The notes under the pieces: model-generated
Told to the model about the DNA's origin: nothing
What the model saw: the letters and a program-made list of their open reading frames with translations, nothing else
The model's database searches: none
Translations under genes and position numbers: made by a program
Assembly: GCA_024696615.1 (NCBI GenBank)
Contig: JAILGS010000073.1
Span: 1 to 33,954, forward strand
Direction: 5' to 3'
Length of the DNA stretch: 33,954 nt
Origin: Lachnospiraceae bacterium
Lineage (GTDB): Bacteria > Bacillota > Clostridia > Lachnospirales > Lachnospiraceae
In this document: positions 1 through 8,725 of the stretch, one piece after another
How the letters are laid out: the number at the start of each line of letters is the position of its first letter
How positions within the stretch are numbered: position 1 is the first letter of the stretch

Positions 1-1127
1 TCGGTACCACCATGTTTTCCTGTGATACCATATTTCTTACGGTGGGAGAGAATGTCTTTGTTCCTGTGGGAGCACTCAATCAGATGCGAAGAGAACTGGT
101 TTCTTCCATGGAGCAGGCATTGACAATTCGAAGAAGTGTGGTGTCTGTGGATTCTCATACCAGTACGAACTGTGTCGAATCGGCTGACCTTACTGCCCAA
201 GTTGACCATGTAGGGCCAACCGAACATGTAGGCCCATGCGACCATGTGGGACCATGCGAACAGGATGAACCTACCAAACATCTTCGTTTATCCGCACAGG
301 TGGGGGATCCAAAGATCCTTTCCATGGTATTAAAGTATCCGGAATATGAACGAATTTATCTGGATCTGGATTTTATGGATGAGACGAAAGTGCGTGAGAG
401 TATTTCATGCATCCAACAGGCCAAGGAAGGAAAGCGTGAAATCTATCTTGCCCTTCCCCATGTGCTTCGTTGGAAGGATGAGAAGTTCTTATGTTCTTCC
501 TATTCCTTAGAGACTTTATGGGATTCTGTGGATGGATTATGCCTTCGTAATTTAGAAGAATTAGCTCTTTATCAAAAACTTCAGAAACAAGAGGGAAAAA
601 AGAAATTATCCGTGGTCTTGGATAGTAATCTCTATCATATGAATGACCGAGCTAAGAGGGTATTTCATAATTATCCTTATACCATCGATCCGGAATTATC
701 CATGGGGGAACTTCGCTCCATGAACAATGCTGGGGGAGAAGTGGTTTTATATGGTTATCAGCCAATGATGATCTCCACCCAGTGCATTATGAAGAATAAT
801 CTTTCCTGTCAGAAAGGAAAGAAGGAACAGAGTGTTCTATACCTTCGGGATCGGAAGCAAAAGTCCATGCAAGTTGTGAATTTTTGCCGTTGGTGTTACA
901 ATATAATCTATAATTTTTTGCCTACGGATCTGTGTGAATGTGGGGAGGATTTAAGAAGTTGTGGAATCCTTCGGGGGCGCGTAGATCTTACACTCCATCA
1001 ATCCATGGAGCATACTAAAACAATCGAGGAAATCCTTAACCGGGCAGTCCTTCTTTCTCAAGGCAAGAAGGTGGATGTTTCGGGGTATGAAAGTACTAAG
1101 GGGCATTTCTATCGTGGAGTAGAATAA
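1..1127 (+). CDS. U32 family peptidase (DUF3656-type), C-terminal part, 5' truncated by window edge
   Basis: The reading frame is open from the first bases, and the first ATG at 12 is internal to a longer protein. The visible residues begin inside a core ending in VPVGALNQMRREL, which resembles the conserved FIPVSELNxLRRE segment of the large collagenase-like U32 peptidases. The C-terminal half has a CRWCYNIIYNF stretch and ends in STKGHFYRGVE, matching the TKGHFKRGVE tail typical of these proteins. The family's peptidase core lies upstream of the window, so catalysis cannot be judged here. U32 proteins are linked to protein degradation and to tRNA or RNA modification, and the exact role of this one is not visible. 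A short tandem peptide repeat separates the two halves (residues about 65-82 counted from the ATG at 12). The stop overlaps the next start by one base, which implies translational coupling to the SEDS gene. Confidence 0.85.
   Translation, partial: GTTMFSCDTIFLTVGENVFVPVGALNQMRRELVSSMEQALTIRRSVVSVDSHTSTNCVESADLTAQVDHVGPTEHVGPCDHVGPCEQDEPTKHLRLSAQVGDPKILSMVLKYPEYERIYLDLDFMDETKVRESISCIQQAKEGKREIYLALPHVLRWKDEKFLCSSYSLETLWDSVDGLCLRNLEELALYQKLQKQEGKKKLSVVLDSNLYHMNDRAKRVFHNYPYTIDPELSMGELRSMNNAGGEVVLYGYQPMMISTQCIMKNNLSCQKGKKEQSVLYLRDRKQKSMQVVNFCRWCYNIIYNFLPTDLCECGEDLRSCGILRGRVDLTLHQSMEHTKTIEEILNRAVLLSQGKKVDVSGYESTKGHFYRGVE
204..275 (+). repeat. In-frame 18-bp tandem repeat inside the U32 peptidase gene
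   Basis: Three clear 18-bp units run at 204-221, 222-239 and 240-257, followed by a degenerate fourth at 258-275. They encode DHVGPT, EHVGPC, DHVGPC and then EQDEPT. The period is a multiple of three, so copy-number change would keep the frame. The repeat lies in what looks like a linker between the two conserved parts of the protein. Confidence 0.85.
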
Positions 1128-2431
1128 TGATTAAAGTATTAATCGATGTTTCAAGATATGTATTTGTGGCATTATTTGCCATATATCTGTTGATGTCTTA
1201 TCGTATATTTACAATTCAAGATGAAGAGGACCGTTCCTACCGATGCGTTCTTCAGAATATGATCATGTTTTTGTTTCATTTTCTGGCCTTTGGACTGCTT
1301 TTTATTTCCAGTCAGGATTTTACCTATATCTGGTTATATCTGGCACAAATGATTATCATGTTTTTATATCTGGTAATCTTTCATCTGGTGTATAAGAATG
1401 CGGATTTTCTTCTGTTAAATAATATGTGTATGATGATTATGATCGGATTTATCATGATCTCCCGAATTAATCTGGAAGAGGGAATCCGTCAGACGGTGTT
1501 AGTATTCCTTGGAATGTATCTGACCCTCATCGTTCCTGTATTTATGCAGAAGAATAAGAAACTTAGAAATATTCCATGGTTATATGGAGTGATCGGTATT
1601 GTGCTGTTATTATTAGTTCTTTTAGTAGGACAGGCACAAAACGGTGCGAATCTTTCCATTAAAATCTTTGGAATCACCTTCCAGTTTAGTGAATTTATTA
1701 AAATTGTATATGCTTTCTTTATTGCGGCCATGTTTAATCGGAGCACCAAGTTTGGAAATGTGGTGTTAACCACGGGACTTGCAGCAGTGCATGTGCTGAT
1801 TCTTGTGATTTCCAAGGATCTTGGTGGTGCCTTGATTTACTTTGTGGTATATCTGGTAATGGTTTATGTGGCAACCAAGAAGGCAGGATATATCTTCCTT
1901 GGAGGAATGGCGGGAGTTGTGGCTTCCATGTCCGCCTACCATCTTTTTGCCCATGTGAGAACCCGTGTATATACCTGGCAGGATCCATGGTCCTATATTG
2001 ATGGGGAAGGATATCAGATTACCCAGTCCATCTTTGCCATCGGTACCGGTGGTTGGTTTGGAGAAGGACTGTATCAGGGAATGCCATATCGAATTCCTAT
2101 GGTGGAGATGGACTTTATGTTCTCCGCAATCTGCGAAGAATTTGGTATCATCTTTGGCGTTGGAATTATTCTGTTAATGTTAAATACCTTTTTACTGATG
2201 ATGGATGTGGGAATGAAGTCTCAGGGCAAATTTTATCGATTGCTTTCCGTGGGATTAGCAACCGCATATGGTTTCCAGATTTTCTTAACCATTGGTGGTG
2301 GTATCAAATTCATTCCACTGACGGGTGTTACCCTTCCATTGATTAGTTATGGTGGTAGTTCGGCTTGGAGTACATTATTACTTTTTGCCGTAATACAGGG
2401 ACTCTATCGTATGAAGTCCCAGGATAAATAG
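1127..2431 (+). CDS. SEDS-family peptidoglycan glycosyltransferase (FtsW/RodA/SpoVE)
   Basis: This is a 434-residue, highly hydrophobic polytopic membrane protein. The C-terminal half carries the SEDS signature in order: a degenerate QPSE-like segment (ITFQFSEFIKI), SKDLGGALI (family consensus QPDLGTAL), GTGGWFGEG, then MDFMFSAICEEFG, and finally PLTGVTLPLISYGGSS. The Asp of the MDFMF segment aligns with the conserved DFIF Asp of RodA and FtsW, which I take to be the catalytic position. SEDS proteins polymerise lipid II into glycan strands and work with a class B penicillin-binding protein, which is the next gene. The ATG overlaps the U32 stop and there is no separate ribosome binding site, so translation is probably coupled. 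The sequence does not decide between an elongation (RodA) and a division or spore (FtsW/SpoVE) role. Confidence 0.92.
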   Translation: MIKVLIDVSRYVFVALFAIYLLMSYRIFTIQDEEDRSYRCVLQNMIMFLFHFLAFGLLFISSQDFTYIWLYLAQMIIMFLYLVIFHLVYKNADFLLLNNMCMMIMIGFIMISRINLEEGIRQTVLVFLGMYLTLIVPVFMQKNKKLRNIPWLYGVIGIVLLLLVLLVGQAQNGANLSIKIFGITFQFSEFIKIVYAFFIAAMFNRSTKFGNVVLTTGLAAVHVLILVISKDLGGALIYFVVYLVMVYVATKKAGYIFLGGMAGVVASMSAYHLFAHVRTRVYTWQDPWSYIDGEGYQITQSIFAIGTGGWFGEGLYQGMPYRIPMVEMDFMFSAICEEFGIIFGVGIILLMLNTFLLMMDVGMKSQGKFYRLLSVGLATAYGFQIFLTIGGGIKFIPLTGVTLPLISYGGSSAWSTLLLFAVIQGLYRMKSQDK

Positions 2432-2441
2432 AGGTGATCAA

Positions 2442-4037
2442 GTGTCAGAACTAGATGAGAATGAATTAAAAATCTATGATTCCTTAGAAGCTGCAACCAT
2501 TGATAATCCGAATCGTGCTTCCAAGCAGGCGAAAAAGAAAGAGGCTGCGAAGAAGGCCAAGCAGAAGATGAACTCGGAGATGATGGCGGTGGTCTATTTC
2601 TTCATGTTATTATTCTTTTCTCTTGCTGGATATCTTGTGTACTATAATACCCAGGATAAGGAAATCCTGGTGAATAATACCTATAATAAGCGTATTGAAG
2701 TGATGGAATCGGAAACCATACGTGGTTCGATCTTAGCAAGTGATGGTACCACAGTATTAGCCGAGACGGTTACCTTGGCGGATGGAACGGAGGATCGAAC
2801 CTATCCCTATGCCAATATGTTTTCCCATGTGATTGGTTTTACCTATAAGGGAAAGAGTGGTATTGAGAAATTAGCTAATTTCTATCTGATCAGTAGTAAT
2901 GATAATCCCATTAATCAGGTGCAAAATGACTTGAATGGATTAAAAAATCAGGGGGATAGTGTGGTAACCACGTTAGATATAGGACTACAAAAAGCCTGCT
3001 ATTCTGCCCTTGGAAATAATCAGGGATCCATTGTATGTATCGAGCCTTCCACAGGAAAGATTCTTGCCATGGTTTCCAAACCGGATTATGATCCGAATAC
3101 CCTGGAATTAATCTGGGATACCGTGGTGAATGAAGAGGAATTTGACAGTATATTAGTGAATCGTTCCACCCAGGGATTATATCCTCCCGGATCCACCTTT
3201 AAGGTATTTACCTTATTGGAATATATTCGTCAGCATAAGGATTATGAGGATTTTACCTATGATTGTAATGGTAGCAAGAGTTTTGAAGGGGTGACGGTGA
3301 ATTGTATCTACGGGAAAGCTCATGGACATTTAACCTTAAAGGATGCCCTGGCACAGTCCTGTAACTCTGCCTTTGCCACCATGGGTCTATCCTTGGATAA
3401 GGAGTTATTTGCAAAGCACTGTAATGAATTATTATTTAATTCGGAGCTTCCTTTAGAGATTGAATATAATCCAAGTAGTTTTACTTTAAAATTATCTTCG
3501 GATACGGAAGAAACCATGCAGACTGCTTTTGGTCAGGGTGAAACCTTAATGACTCCAATCCATAATTGCATGATGGCGGCTGCCATTGCCAATGATGGTG
3601 TATTAATGAAGCCATATCTTATGCAGGCCATCGTGAATGCATCAGGAAGTACCATTAAGAAGTTTAGTTCAGAAAAGTACAAGACCTTAATGACCAAGGA
3701 AGAAGCATCCGTATTGACGGAGTATATGACTGCAGTGATTACTGAGGGAACGGGTACTGCCTTAAAGACCAATGATTATACTGCGGCAGGTAAGACCGGT
3801 TCTGCAGAGCATGATAATACGGGTAGCCATCATTCCTGGTTTATTGGTTTTGCTCCAGTGGAAGATCCACAGATTGCCATCTGTGTATTATTAGAGGATG
3901 GTTACACGGGATATCACAGTGCTGTGGATTGTGCAAGAATTGTTTTGGATACCTATCTTACAGGGGATTCGGATTATACTTCATCGGATAGTTATAGTGG
4001 AATTTATGAAGAATTGACTCATGCAGCGACAGAATAA
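2442..4037 (+). CDS. Class B penicillin-binding protein (PBP2-type transpeptidase)
   Basis: This 531-residue protein starts at GTG 2442, ten bases after the SEDS stop, with a GAGGTGA ribosome binding site. Layout: a lysine- and alanine-rich cytoplasmic tail (about 28-42), one membrane anchor (about 47-68), a PBP-dimer segment with the typical RGSILASDG motif, then the transpeptidase domain. The three active-site motifs are complete: S251-T-F-K254 (nucleophile Ser and Lys), S306-C-N308, and K451-T-G453 followed by SAE. It cross-links peptidoglycan outside the membrane and is the expected partner of the upstream SEDS polymerase. The gene order U32, SEDS, PBP and the tight spacing suggest one operon. 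The 201 bases after it hold the rplS promoter and leader. Confidence 0.93.
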   Translation: MSELDENELKIYDSLEAATIDNPNRASKQAKKKEAAKKAKQKMNSEMMAVVYFFMLLFFSLAGYLVYYNTQDKEILVNNTYNKRIEVMESETIRGSILASDGTTVLAETVTLADGTEDRTYPYANMFSHVIGFTYKGKSGIEKLANFYLISSNDNPINQVQNDLNGLKNQGDSVVTTLDIGLQKACYSALGNNQGSIVCIEPSTGKILAMVSKPDYDPNTLELIWDTVVNEEEFDSILVNRSTQGLYPPGSTFKVFTLLEYIRQHKDYEDFTYDCNGSKSFEGVTVNCIYGKAHGHLTLKDALAQSCNSAFATMGLSLDKELFAKHCNELLFNSELPLEIEYNPSSFTLKLSSDTEETMQTAFGQGETLMTPIHNCMMAAAIANDGVLMKPYLMQAIVNASGSTIKKFSSEKYKTLMTKEEASVLTEYMTAVITEGTGTALKTNDYTAAGKTGSAEHDNTGSHHSWFIGFAPVEDPQIAICVLLEDGYTGYHSAVDCARIVLDTYLTGDSDYTSSDSYSGIYEELTHAATE

Positions 4038-4106
4038 AATTCCATCGTTGTATGATAAAAAGTACATATTAATGCTTGTTTTATAAGAAAAATATCGTAA
4101 AAAGCC

Positions 4107-4135
4107 TTGCAATGAGCCTTCAAATATGATAAAGT
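4107..4135 (+). promoter_or_regulatory. Predicted sigma-A promoter for rplS
   Basis: A TTGCAA box at 4107-4112 and a TAAAGT box at 4130-4135 are 17 bases apart, so the spacing is ideal although both boxes are imperfect. An overlapping TATGAT at 4125-4130 is a better -10 by itself but lacks a -35 at proper distance. It lies just before the structured leader. Confidence 0.45.
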
Positions 4136-4143
4136 ATTGCCTT

Positions 4144-4216
4144 GTGAGACGGATGGTCCTCTGGGAACTTAGGTTGTTACGAACATCTGAACCATTGAGT
4201 GAGTCCGTAAGGACGT
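4144..4216 (+). promoter_or_regulatory. Candidate ribosomal protein L19 leader (autoregulatory mRNA element)
   Basis: The bases before rplS can fold into nested helices. ACGGA (4149-4153) pairs with TCCGT (4204-4208), TGGT (4154-4157) pairs with ACCA (4191-4194), and an internal hairpin forms around GTTACGAAC near 4175-4183. Position and shape agree with the known L19 leader class of low-GC Gram-positive bacteria, in which L19 is thought to control its own synthesis. A second hairpin, GTCC-GTAA-GGAC at 4203-4214 with a GNRA loop, uses the same TCCG bases and so excludes the closing helix. A strong AAGGAGG ribosome binding site follows at 4226-4232. The class assignment is from memory and was not checked with a covariance model. 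Confidence 0.55.
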
Positions 4217-4238
4217 TGTATTTTTAAGGAGGTTCATC

Positions 4239-4589
4239 ATGAACGCAGAATTTATTAAGGAATTAGAGAAGGAGCAGTTAAAGGAAAACGCTCCACAGTT
4301 CAACGTAGGTGATACTGTTAAGGTTCACGGTTTGATCAAGGAAGGTAACAGACAGAGAATTCAGGTATTCGAAGGTACTGTTATTAAGATCCAGGGTAAG
4401 AGCTCCAGAGTAACCTTCACCGTTCGTAAGTCATCCAACGGTATTGGTGTAGAGAAGACCTGGCCACTTCATAGCCCACTCGTAGAGAAGGTTGAAGTTG
4501 TTCGTCTTGGTAAGGCTCGTAGAGCTAAGTTGAACTACTTAAGAGGCCGTATTGGTAAGGCTGCTAAGGTTAAGGAATTAGTAAAATAA
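4239..4589 (+). CDS. rplS: 50S ribosomal protein L19
   Basis: This 116-residue protein is at the normal length for L19. It shows the family landmarks [58 protein letters not shown] and the basic C-terminal tail [19 protein letters not shown]19 sits at the 30S-50S interface of the large subunit. All six asparagine codons are AAC, and Lys is mostly AAG, unlike the AAT-rich genes on either side; this fits selection for high expression rather than transfer. It has its own predicted promoter, leader and terminator, so it can be expressed as a single-gene unit within the larger cluster. Confidence 0.98.
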   Translation: MNAEFIKELEKEQLKENAPQFNVGDTVKVHGLIKEGNRQRIQVFEGTVIKIQGKSSRVTFTVRKSSNGIGVEKTWPLHSPLVEKVEVVRLGKARRAKLNYLRGRIGKAAKVKELVK

Positions 4590-4608
4590 TTTTTCTTAAA
4601 AGATTTGG

Positions 4609-4639
4609 GAGGACAAGCACATGCTTGTCCTCTTTTTTT
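4609..4639 (+). terminator. Intrinsic terminator after rplS
   Basis: A 10-bp perfect stem (4609-4618 with 4623-4632, loop ACAT) is followed by seven T residues at 4633-4639. It would limit read-through from the strongly expressed rplS into lepB, which starts only 23 bases later. Confidence 0.93.
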
Positions 4640-4662
4640 ATTTTTAGAATTGAGGATGCATC

Positions 4663-5223
4663 ATGAGACGTTATCGTAAGCCATATAAGGAGAGAGTGAA
4701 ATTACAGTTATTTACGAAATTCGTAATGGATCTGCTTTTCGTTGTAATGCTGGCATATTTTATTGTGCTGATGTTCGGAATGCGTTTTACCATCGTGGGT
4801 AATTCCATGAATGATACTCTGGTGAATGAACAGGTGGTATTAATTAATAAGGCCAGTTATCATTTTCATGAGCCCATGCGGTATGATTTGATCCTTTTTA
4901 AGGCCAGTGGGGTCTATGAAGGAAAGGAATATGTGAAGCGAATTATCGGTCTTCCCGGGGAGACGATTCAGATTCAGGATGGTAAGATTACGGTGAATGG
5001 AATGGATCTTGTGAATGATATTTCCGATCGTTATATTCTTACCCCGGGTCTTGCCAGTGAAGTGATTACCCTGGCGGAGAATGAATATTTTGTTCTGGGA
5101 GATAATCGTAATAATAGTGAGGATAGTCGTTTTTATACCATCGGCAATGTGAAGCGGGAGAATATCTTAGGAAAGGTATGGATTCGAATCCATCCTCTAG
5201 ATCATTTTGGAATTGTAAAGTAA
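4663..5223 (+). CDS. lepB: Signal peptidase I
   Basis: This 186-residue protein has one N-terminal membrane segment (about 19-40) preceded by a basic cytoplasmic tail, the single-anchor layout common in Gram-positive SipS-type enzymes. Catalytic Ser48 lies in GNSMNDTL just after the membrane segment and general-base Lys92 lies in EYVKRIIGLPGE. The later conserved box EYFVLGDNRNNSEDSR is intact. The enzyme cleaves signal peptides of exported proteins at the outer face of the membrane. GAGG seven bases before the ATG is its ribosome binding site. It lies between rplS and rbgA, as in many Firmicutes, and must be reached by read-through of the rplS terminator or by a weak promoter that I cannot identify. 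Confidence 0.95.
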   Translation: MRRYRKPYKERVKLQLFTKFVMDLLFVVMLAYFIVLMFGMRFTIVGNSMNDTLVNEQVVLINKASYHFHEPMRYDLILFKASGVYEGKEYVKRIIGLPGETIQIQDGKITVNGMDLVNDISDRYILTPGLASEVITLAENEYFVLGDNRNNSEDSRFYTIGNVKRENILGKVWIRIHPLDHFGIVK

Positions 5224-5239
5224 GATTAAAGGAGAATAC

Positions 5240-6103
5240 ATGAATTATCAATGGTATCCTGGCCATATGACCAAGGCCAAAAGACAGATGCAGGAGGACA
5301 TTAAGTTAATCGATCTGGTGATTGAACTGGTGGATGCAAGAATTCCCCTGGCAAGTAGAAATCCAGATATCGATCAATTGGGACAGAATAAGTTCCGTCT
5401 GATTATTATTAACAAAGCGGATTTAGTGGATGAAAAGGATAGTAATCGCTATCTTCGGTACTTTGAAGAGAAGGGCTTTTATGCAGTGAAATTAGACTCC
5501 CGTTCTAAGAATGGAATGAAGAATGTCAGTGCTGCCATTGATCAGGTATGTCAGGCGAAGTTCGAGAGGGATCGGAAGCGTGGTATTGTAAATCGTCCGG
5601 TTCGTGCCATGATCGTGGGAATTCCTAATGTGGGAAAGAGTACCTTTATTAATTCCTTTGCAGGAAAGGCTGTGGCAAAGACGGGAAATAAGCCGGGAGT
5701 AACGAAGGGAAAGCAGTGGATTCGACTTAATAAGAATGTGGAATTACTGGATACCCCGGGTATTTTATGGCCAAAATTCGATGATCAGAAAGTGGGACAG
5801 TATTTAGCCTTTATCGGTTCCATGAATGATGAGATTTTACAGATTGGGGAACTTGCCATGGATTTTATTGGATTATTAATGGAACGTTACCCAGGCTTAT
5901 TAGAAGCAAGATATCAGTTTCAGGAGGAGGACCTTGCAGAGGGCGTATTTCCTGGTAAGACGAAGGAAGCTAGAGTTCTCTATGCCATTGCCAAGAATCG
6001 TAATTTCTTAATCAAGGATGGGGAGTACGATTTTGAGAAGGCGGCTGCCACCGTGATGAACGAGTTTCGAAGTGGTGCCTTAGGAAAAATTTGCTTAGAA
6101 TAG
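5240..6103 (+). CDS. rbgA: Ribosome biogenesis GTPase RbgA (YlqF)
   Basis: This 287-residue protein has the circularly permuted GTPase order of the YlqF/YawG family: the G4 motif NKAD (58-61) comes before the G1 P-loop GIPNVGKST (127-135), followed by G3 DTPG (171-174). The N-terminus WYPGHMTKAKRQM is diagnostic. RbgA acts late in assembly of the 50S subunit, which matches its place after rplS. A strong AAAGGAG site precedes the ATG. The C-terminal helical region follows the G domain and looks full length. Confidence 0.97.
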   Translation: MNYQWYPGHMTKAKRQMQEDIKLIDLVIELVDARIPLASRNPDIDQLGQNKFRLIIINKADLVDEKDSNRYLRYFEEKGFYAVKLDSRSKNGMKNVSAAIDQVCQAKFERDRKRGIVNRPVRAMIVGIPNVGKSTFINSFAGKAVAKTGNKPGVTKGKQWIRLNKNVELLDTPGILWPKFDDQKVGQYLAFIGSMNDEILQIGELAMDFIGLLMERYPGLLEARYQFQEEDLAEGVFPGKTKEARVLYAIAKNRNFLIKDGEYDFEKAAATVMNEFRSGALGKICLE

Positions 6104-6170
6104 ATGGGACGAACCAATATACTTACATGGAATGGGTAACCCCCATGGTAAGGGAAAGAAGGATGGAGTC

Positions 6171-6950
6171 ATGGCCGAGTCCATTAGTGCAATTAAGGAA
6201 GTCTTGGAGCATACGAAGGAAGAAGAATTGGGTGCTTTTTGTGAGGCCTATGCCTTCGATGAACGAGCAGGAGTACAGAATTTAATAAAAAAAGCGAAAA
6301 AACAGATGGAGGCTTTGGAGGCGGAAAAGCAGCGTATTGCTCTTTTATGGACCTATGAGAAGCAGTATCCGGATTGTGAATTGATCTGTGGAATCGATGA
6401 AGTGGGACGTGGTCCTCTAGCGGGCCCCGTGGTTGCAGGCGCGGTGATTTTACCCAAGGATTGTAAGATTTTATATATTAATGACTCGAAGAAATTAAGC
6501 GAAAAAAAGAGGGAAGAGCTGTATGATGTCATCGCCAAAGAGGCCGTGAGTGCTGCAGTGGGAGTGGTGTCTCCGAAACGAATCGATGAGATCAATATCC
6601 TGCAGGCCACCTATGAAGCCATGCGACAGGCGATTAAGAATCTTTCCGTAACCCCCGATATATTATTAAATGATGCAGTGACCATTCCACAAGTGGAGAT
6701 ACCACAGGTTCCCATCATTAAGGGGGATGCGAAATCCATCTCCATCGGTGCGGCAAGTATCTATGCGAAAGTAACCAGGGATCGAATGATGGTGGAATAT
6801 GCCACACTTTACCCGGGTTATGAATGGGAGAAGAATAAGGGGTATGGTTCGAATGCCCATTATGAAGGAATTCGCAAATATGGAATTACACCGATTCATC
6901 GGTTAAGTTTTTTGAAAAAAATGCAGGAAGATGAAGGAATCATCTTCTAG
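6171..6950 (+). CDS. rnhB: Ribonuclease HII
   Basis: With the start at ATG 6171 the protein has 259 residues, close to B. subtilis RNase HII. The frame extends upstream to 6132, but no ribosome binding site precedes that codon, whereas AAGGA lies seven bases before 6171. The N-terminal region holds the Firmicutes-type extension ending in ERAGVQNLIKKA. The catalytic domain shows GIDEVGRGPLAGPVVAGAV (first Asp-Glu pair), NDSKKLSEKKRE, a LLNDAVTIP segment holding the third acidic residue, and KGDAKSISIGAASIYAKVTRD with the fourth. The enzyme cleaves RNA-DNA hybrids and misincorporated ribonucleotides in DNA. It follows rbgA as in B. subtilis. Confidence 0.96.
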   Translation: MAESISAIKEVLEHTKEEELGAFCEAYAFDERAGVQNLIKKAKKQMEALEAEKQRIALLWTYEKQYPDCELICGIDEVGRGPLAGPVVAGAVILPKDCKILYINDSKKLSEKKREELYDVIAKEAVSAAVGVVSPKRIDEINILQATYEAMRQAIKNLSVTPDILLNDAVTIPQVEIPQVPIIKGDAKSISIGAASIYAKVTRDRMMVEYATLYPGYEWEKNKGYGSNAHYEGIRKYGITPIHRLSFLKKMQEDEGIIF

Positions 6951-7014
6951 AAGGTAGTCTGGATGGGATCTACAAGGCAAAAGTCTGTTTTCGTGGAAGG
7001 AGGGGATTTGGCAT

Positions 7015-8676
7015 ATGGCAGGATTACAGATCAATCAGATCATGAATCAATTACATACCTCGCTTAATCCTTCTTCGACGGAAGGGGTTTTGTCTGGCAC
7101 CACAGCCACATCTACCAATTCCGCGAATACTGCCACCCAAGCTGCGGTGAATGAATTAAAGCAGATGCTTGTGGGGGATATTTTTACCGGGGAGATTGAC
7201 TCTGCCAGTAAAAATCAGGTTACCATTCGTCTTGGAAGTGGTAATATGCTTTCTGCCTCCCTTCTTTTAGAAGAGGGAATGGCCAATCTACAAAAAGGAG
7301 ATATTGTCTCTTTCTTAATTCAGGCAAAGAATGATTCCCTTCTATCTTTAAAGCCTCTCGACTCCGTGGGTCAGATGGGAATTGTGGCGAATCAGGCATT
7401 ATCCCAGGCGGGGCTTGCCTCCACCCCGGATCAAATCATGATGGTGAAGATCATGATGGATTTAAATCTTCCCATTGATAAAGAAACTCTCCATCAGGTG
7501 AGTGCTCTTCGGAATGAATATCCTAACGCGAATTTAGAAAATCTATTACGTCTATTTCAATTGGAATTACCAGTGAATCAGAATAATCTCATGCAGATGG
7601 AAGCATATCGTTCCTATGAGCATGATATGACGGGGACTTTAGGAAGATTATATGAGGATTTTCAGTCCCTTCTTACAGAACTTTCTGCGAGTCAACAAGG
7701 AACGCTCGCCAAGGAACTTACGGGGAATTTACTACAGGTTTTATCTCCGGAAGTAACGGGAGGGGAATTCATGGACTCTCTCTTAGAAAAGAATCCGGAT
7801 TTAAAACAATCCATGAATGATATTTTAAATGGTCTTATGAAGGACCTGCAATCCGACCCGGAAGATCCTTTCCTTTCTACGGATGCCTTTCAACAGCGGG
7901 CGAAGGAAATGATGGAAACGTTAGGGAAAGCTTCTGGTACAGTGGATGAAAAATTACAGTTAGTAAAGCAACTCCTTCAGTCTTCGGACCTTCCCGTAGA
8001 GTTTCAAGCCAAATTATTGCAGTCCAAAGAATTCGGGGAATTATTTCAGGATAAGTTACAGCAGACCCTGTTTATGAAGCCGGAGAATATGCATCAGAAG
8101 GAAGAAGTGCAGGATTTTTACAAGAAATTAATGGAAGTGACTGCTCAGTCCGAAGCCTTATTAAAGCAGAGCGGACTGGGGGAGAGTAATTTCTCCAAGG
8201 GAATGGCTTCCGTTCGACAGAATTTAGAATTTATGAATGATTTAAATTCCGCCATGCCATATATGCAGATTCCAATCCAATTAACGGATGGAACCACCCG
8301 GGGGGATCTATATGTATATACCAATAAGCATAAAAAACTGGGGAAGGATGATGAGTTAACGGCACTGTTACATCTGGATATGGAACATCTTGGTCCCATG
8401 GATATCTATGTGAAACTTGCTCAAAGAACACATGTGAGCACTAATTTTTGCCTGGACTCCGAAGAATCCCTGATTTTTTTAGAAGCGCATATGGAGGAGT
8501 TAACCAAGCGGTTAAATGCCAAGGGATATGATTTTCATCCCCAGGTGGTATTACAGGAAAAAGCGGGAGAAGAAAAAGCCAAAACCTCCGCTTCGGTGGA
8601 TTTTACCAGGGATTTTTTGGATGTCAATCATCCGGTGTTAGAAGTAAAGCGTTATCTTTTTGATACGAAAGCCTAA
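7015..8676 (+). CDS. FliK-like protein (flagellar hook-length control C-terminal domain; YlqG-type)
   Basis: This 553-residue protein has no signal peptide or membrane segment. The N-terminal stretch is rich in Gln, Asn, Ser and Thr. A segment near residues 50-115 resembles a small beta domain (LVGDIFTGEI, VTIRLGSGNML, GDIVSFLI), and the middle is long, helical and rich in Gln and Leu. The C-terminal part has LHLDMEHLGPMDIYVKL followed by a helix ending LNAKGYDF, matching the FliK hook-length C-terminal domain. The position between rnhB and an FlhB-like fragment matches ylqG-ylqH of B. subtilis. No flagellar structural gene is in the window, so a true hook-length role is doubtful. AAGGAGG lies eleven bases before the ATG, a long spacing. 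Confidence 0.72.
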   Translation: MAGLQINQIMNQLHTSLNPSSTEGVLSGTTATSTNSANTATQAAVNELKQMLVGDIFTGEIDSASKNQVTIRLGSGNMLSASLLLEEGMANLQKGDIVSFLIQAKNDSLLSLKPLDSVGQMGIVANQALSQAGLASTPDQIMMVKIMMDLNLPIDKETLHQVSALRNEYPNANLENLLRLFQLELPVNQNNLMQMEAYRSYEHDMTGTLGRLYEDFQSLLTELSASQQGTLAKELTGNLLQVLSPEVTGGEFMDSLLEKNPDLKQSMNDILNGLMKDLQSDPEDPFLSTDAFQQRAKEMMETLGKASGTVDEKLQLVKQLLQSSDLPVEFQAKLLQSKEFGELFQDKLQQTLFMKPENMHQKEEVQDFYKKLMEVTAQSEALLKQSGLGESNFSKGMASVRQNLEFMNDLNSAMPYMQIPIQLTDGTTRGDLYVYTNKHKKLGKDDELTALLHLDMEHLGPMDIYVKLAQRTHVSTNFCLDSEESLIFLEAHMEELTKRLNAKGYDFHPQVVLQEKAGEEKAKTSASVDFTRDFLDVNHPVLEVKRYLFDTKA

Positions 8677-8725
8677 AGATCATAACTTCCCTGGGAAGGT
8701 TGATGCTTGGAAGGAGGGGGATGCA

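Noticed and set aside
6091-6285. Alternative frame between rbgA and rnhB
   Set aside because: It overlaps both genes, has no ribosome binding site and encodes a random-looking Arg- and Trp-rich peptide.
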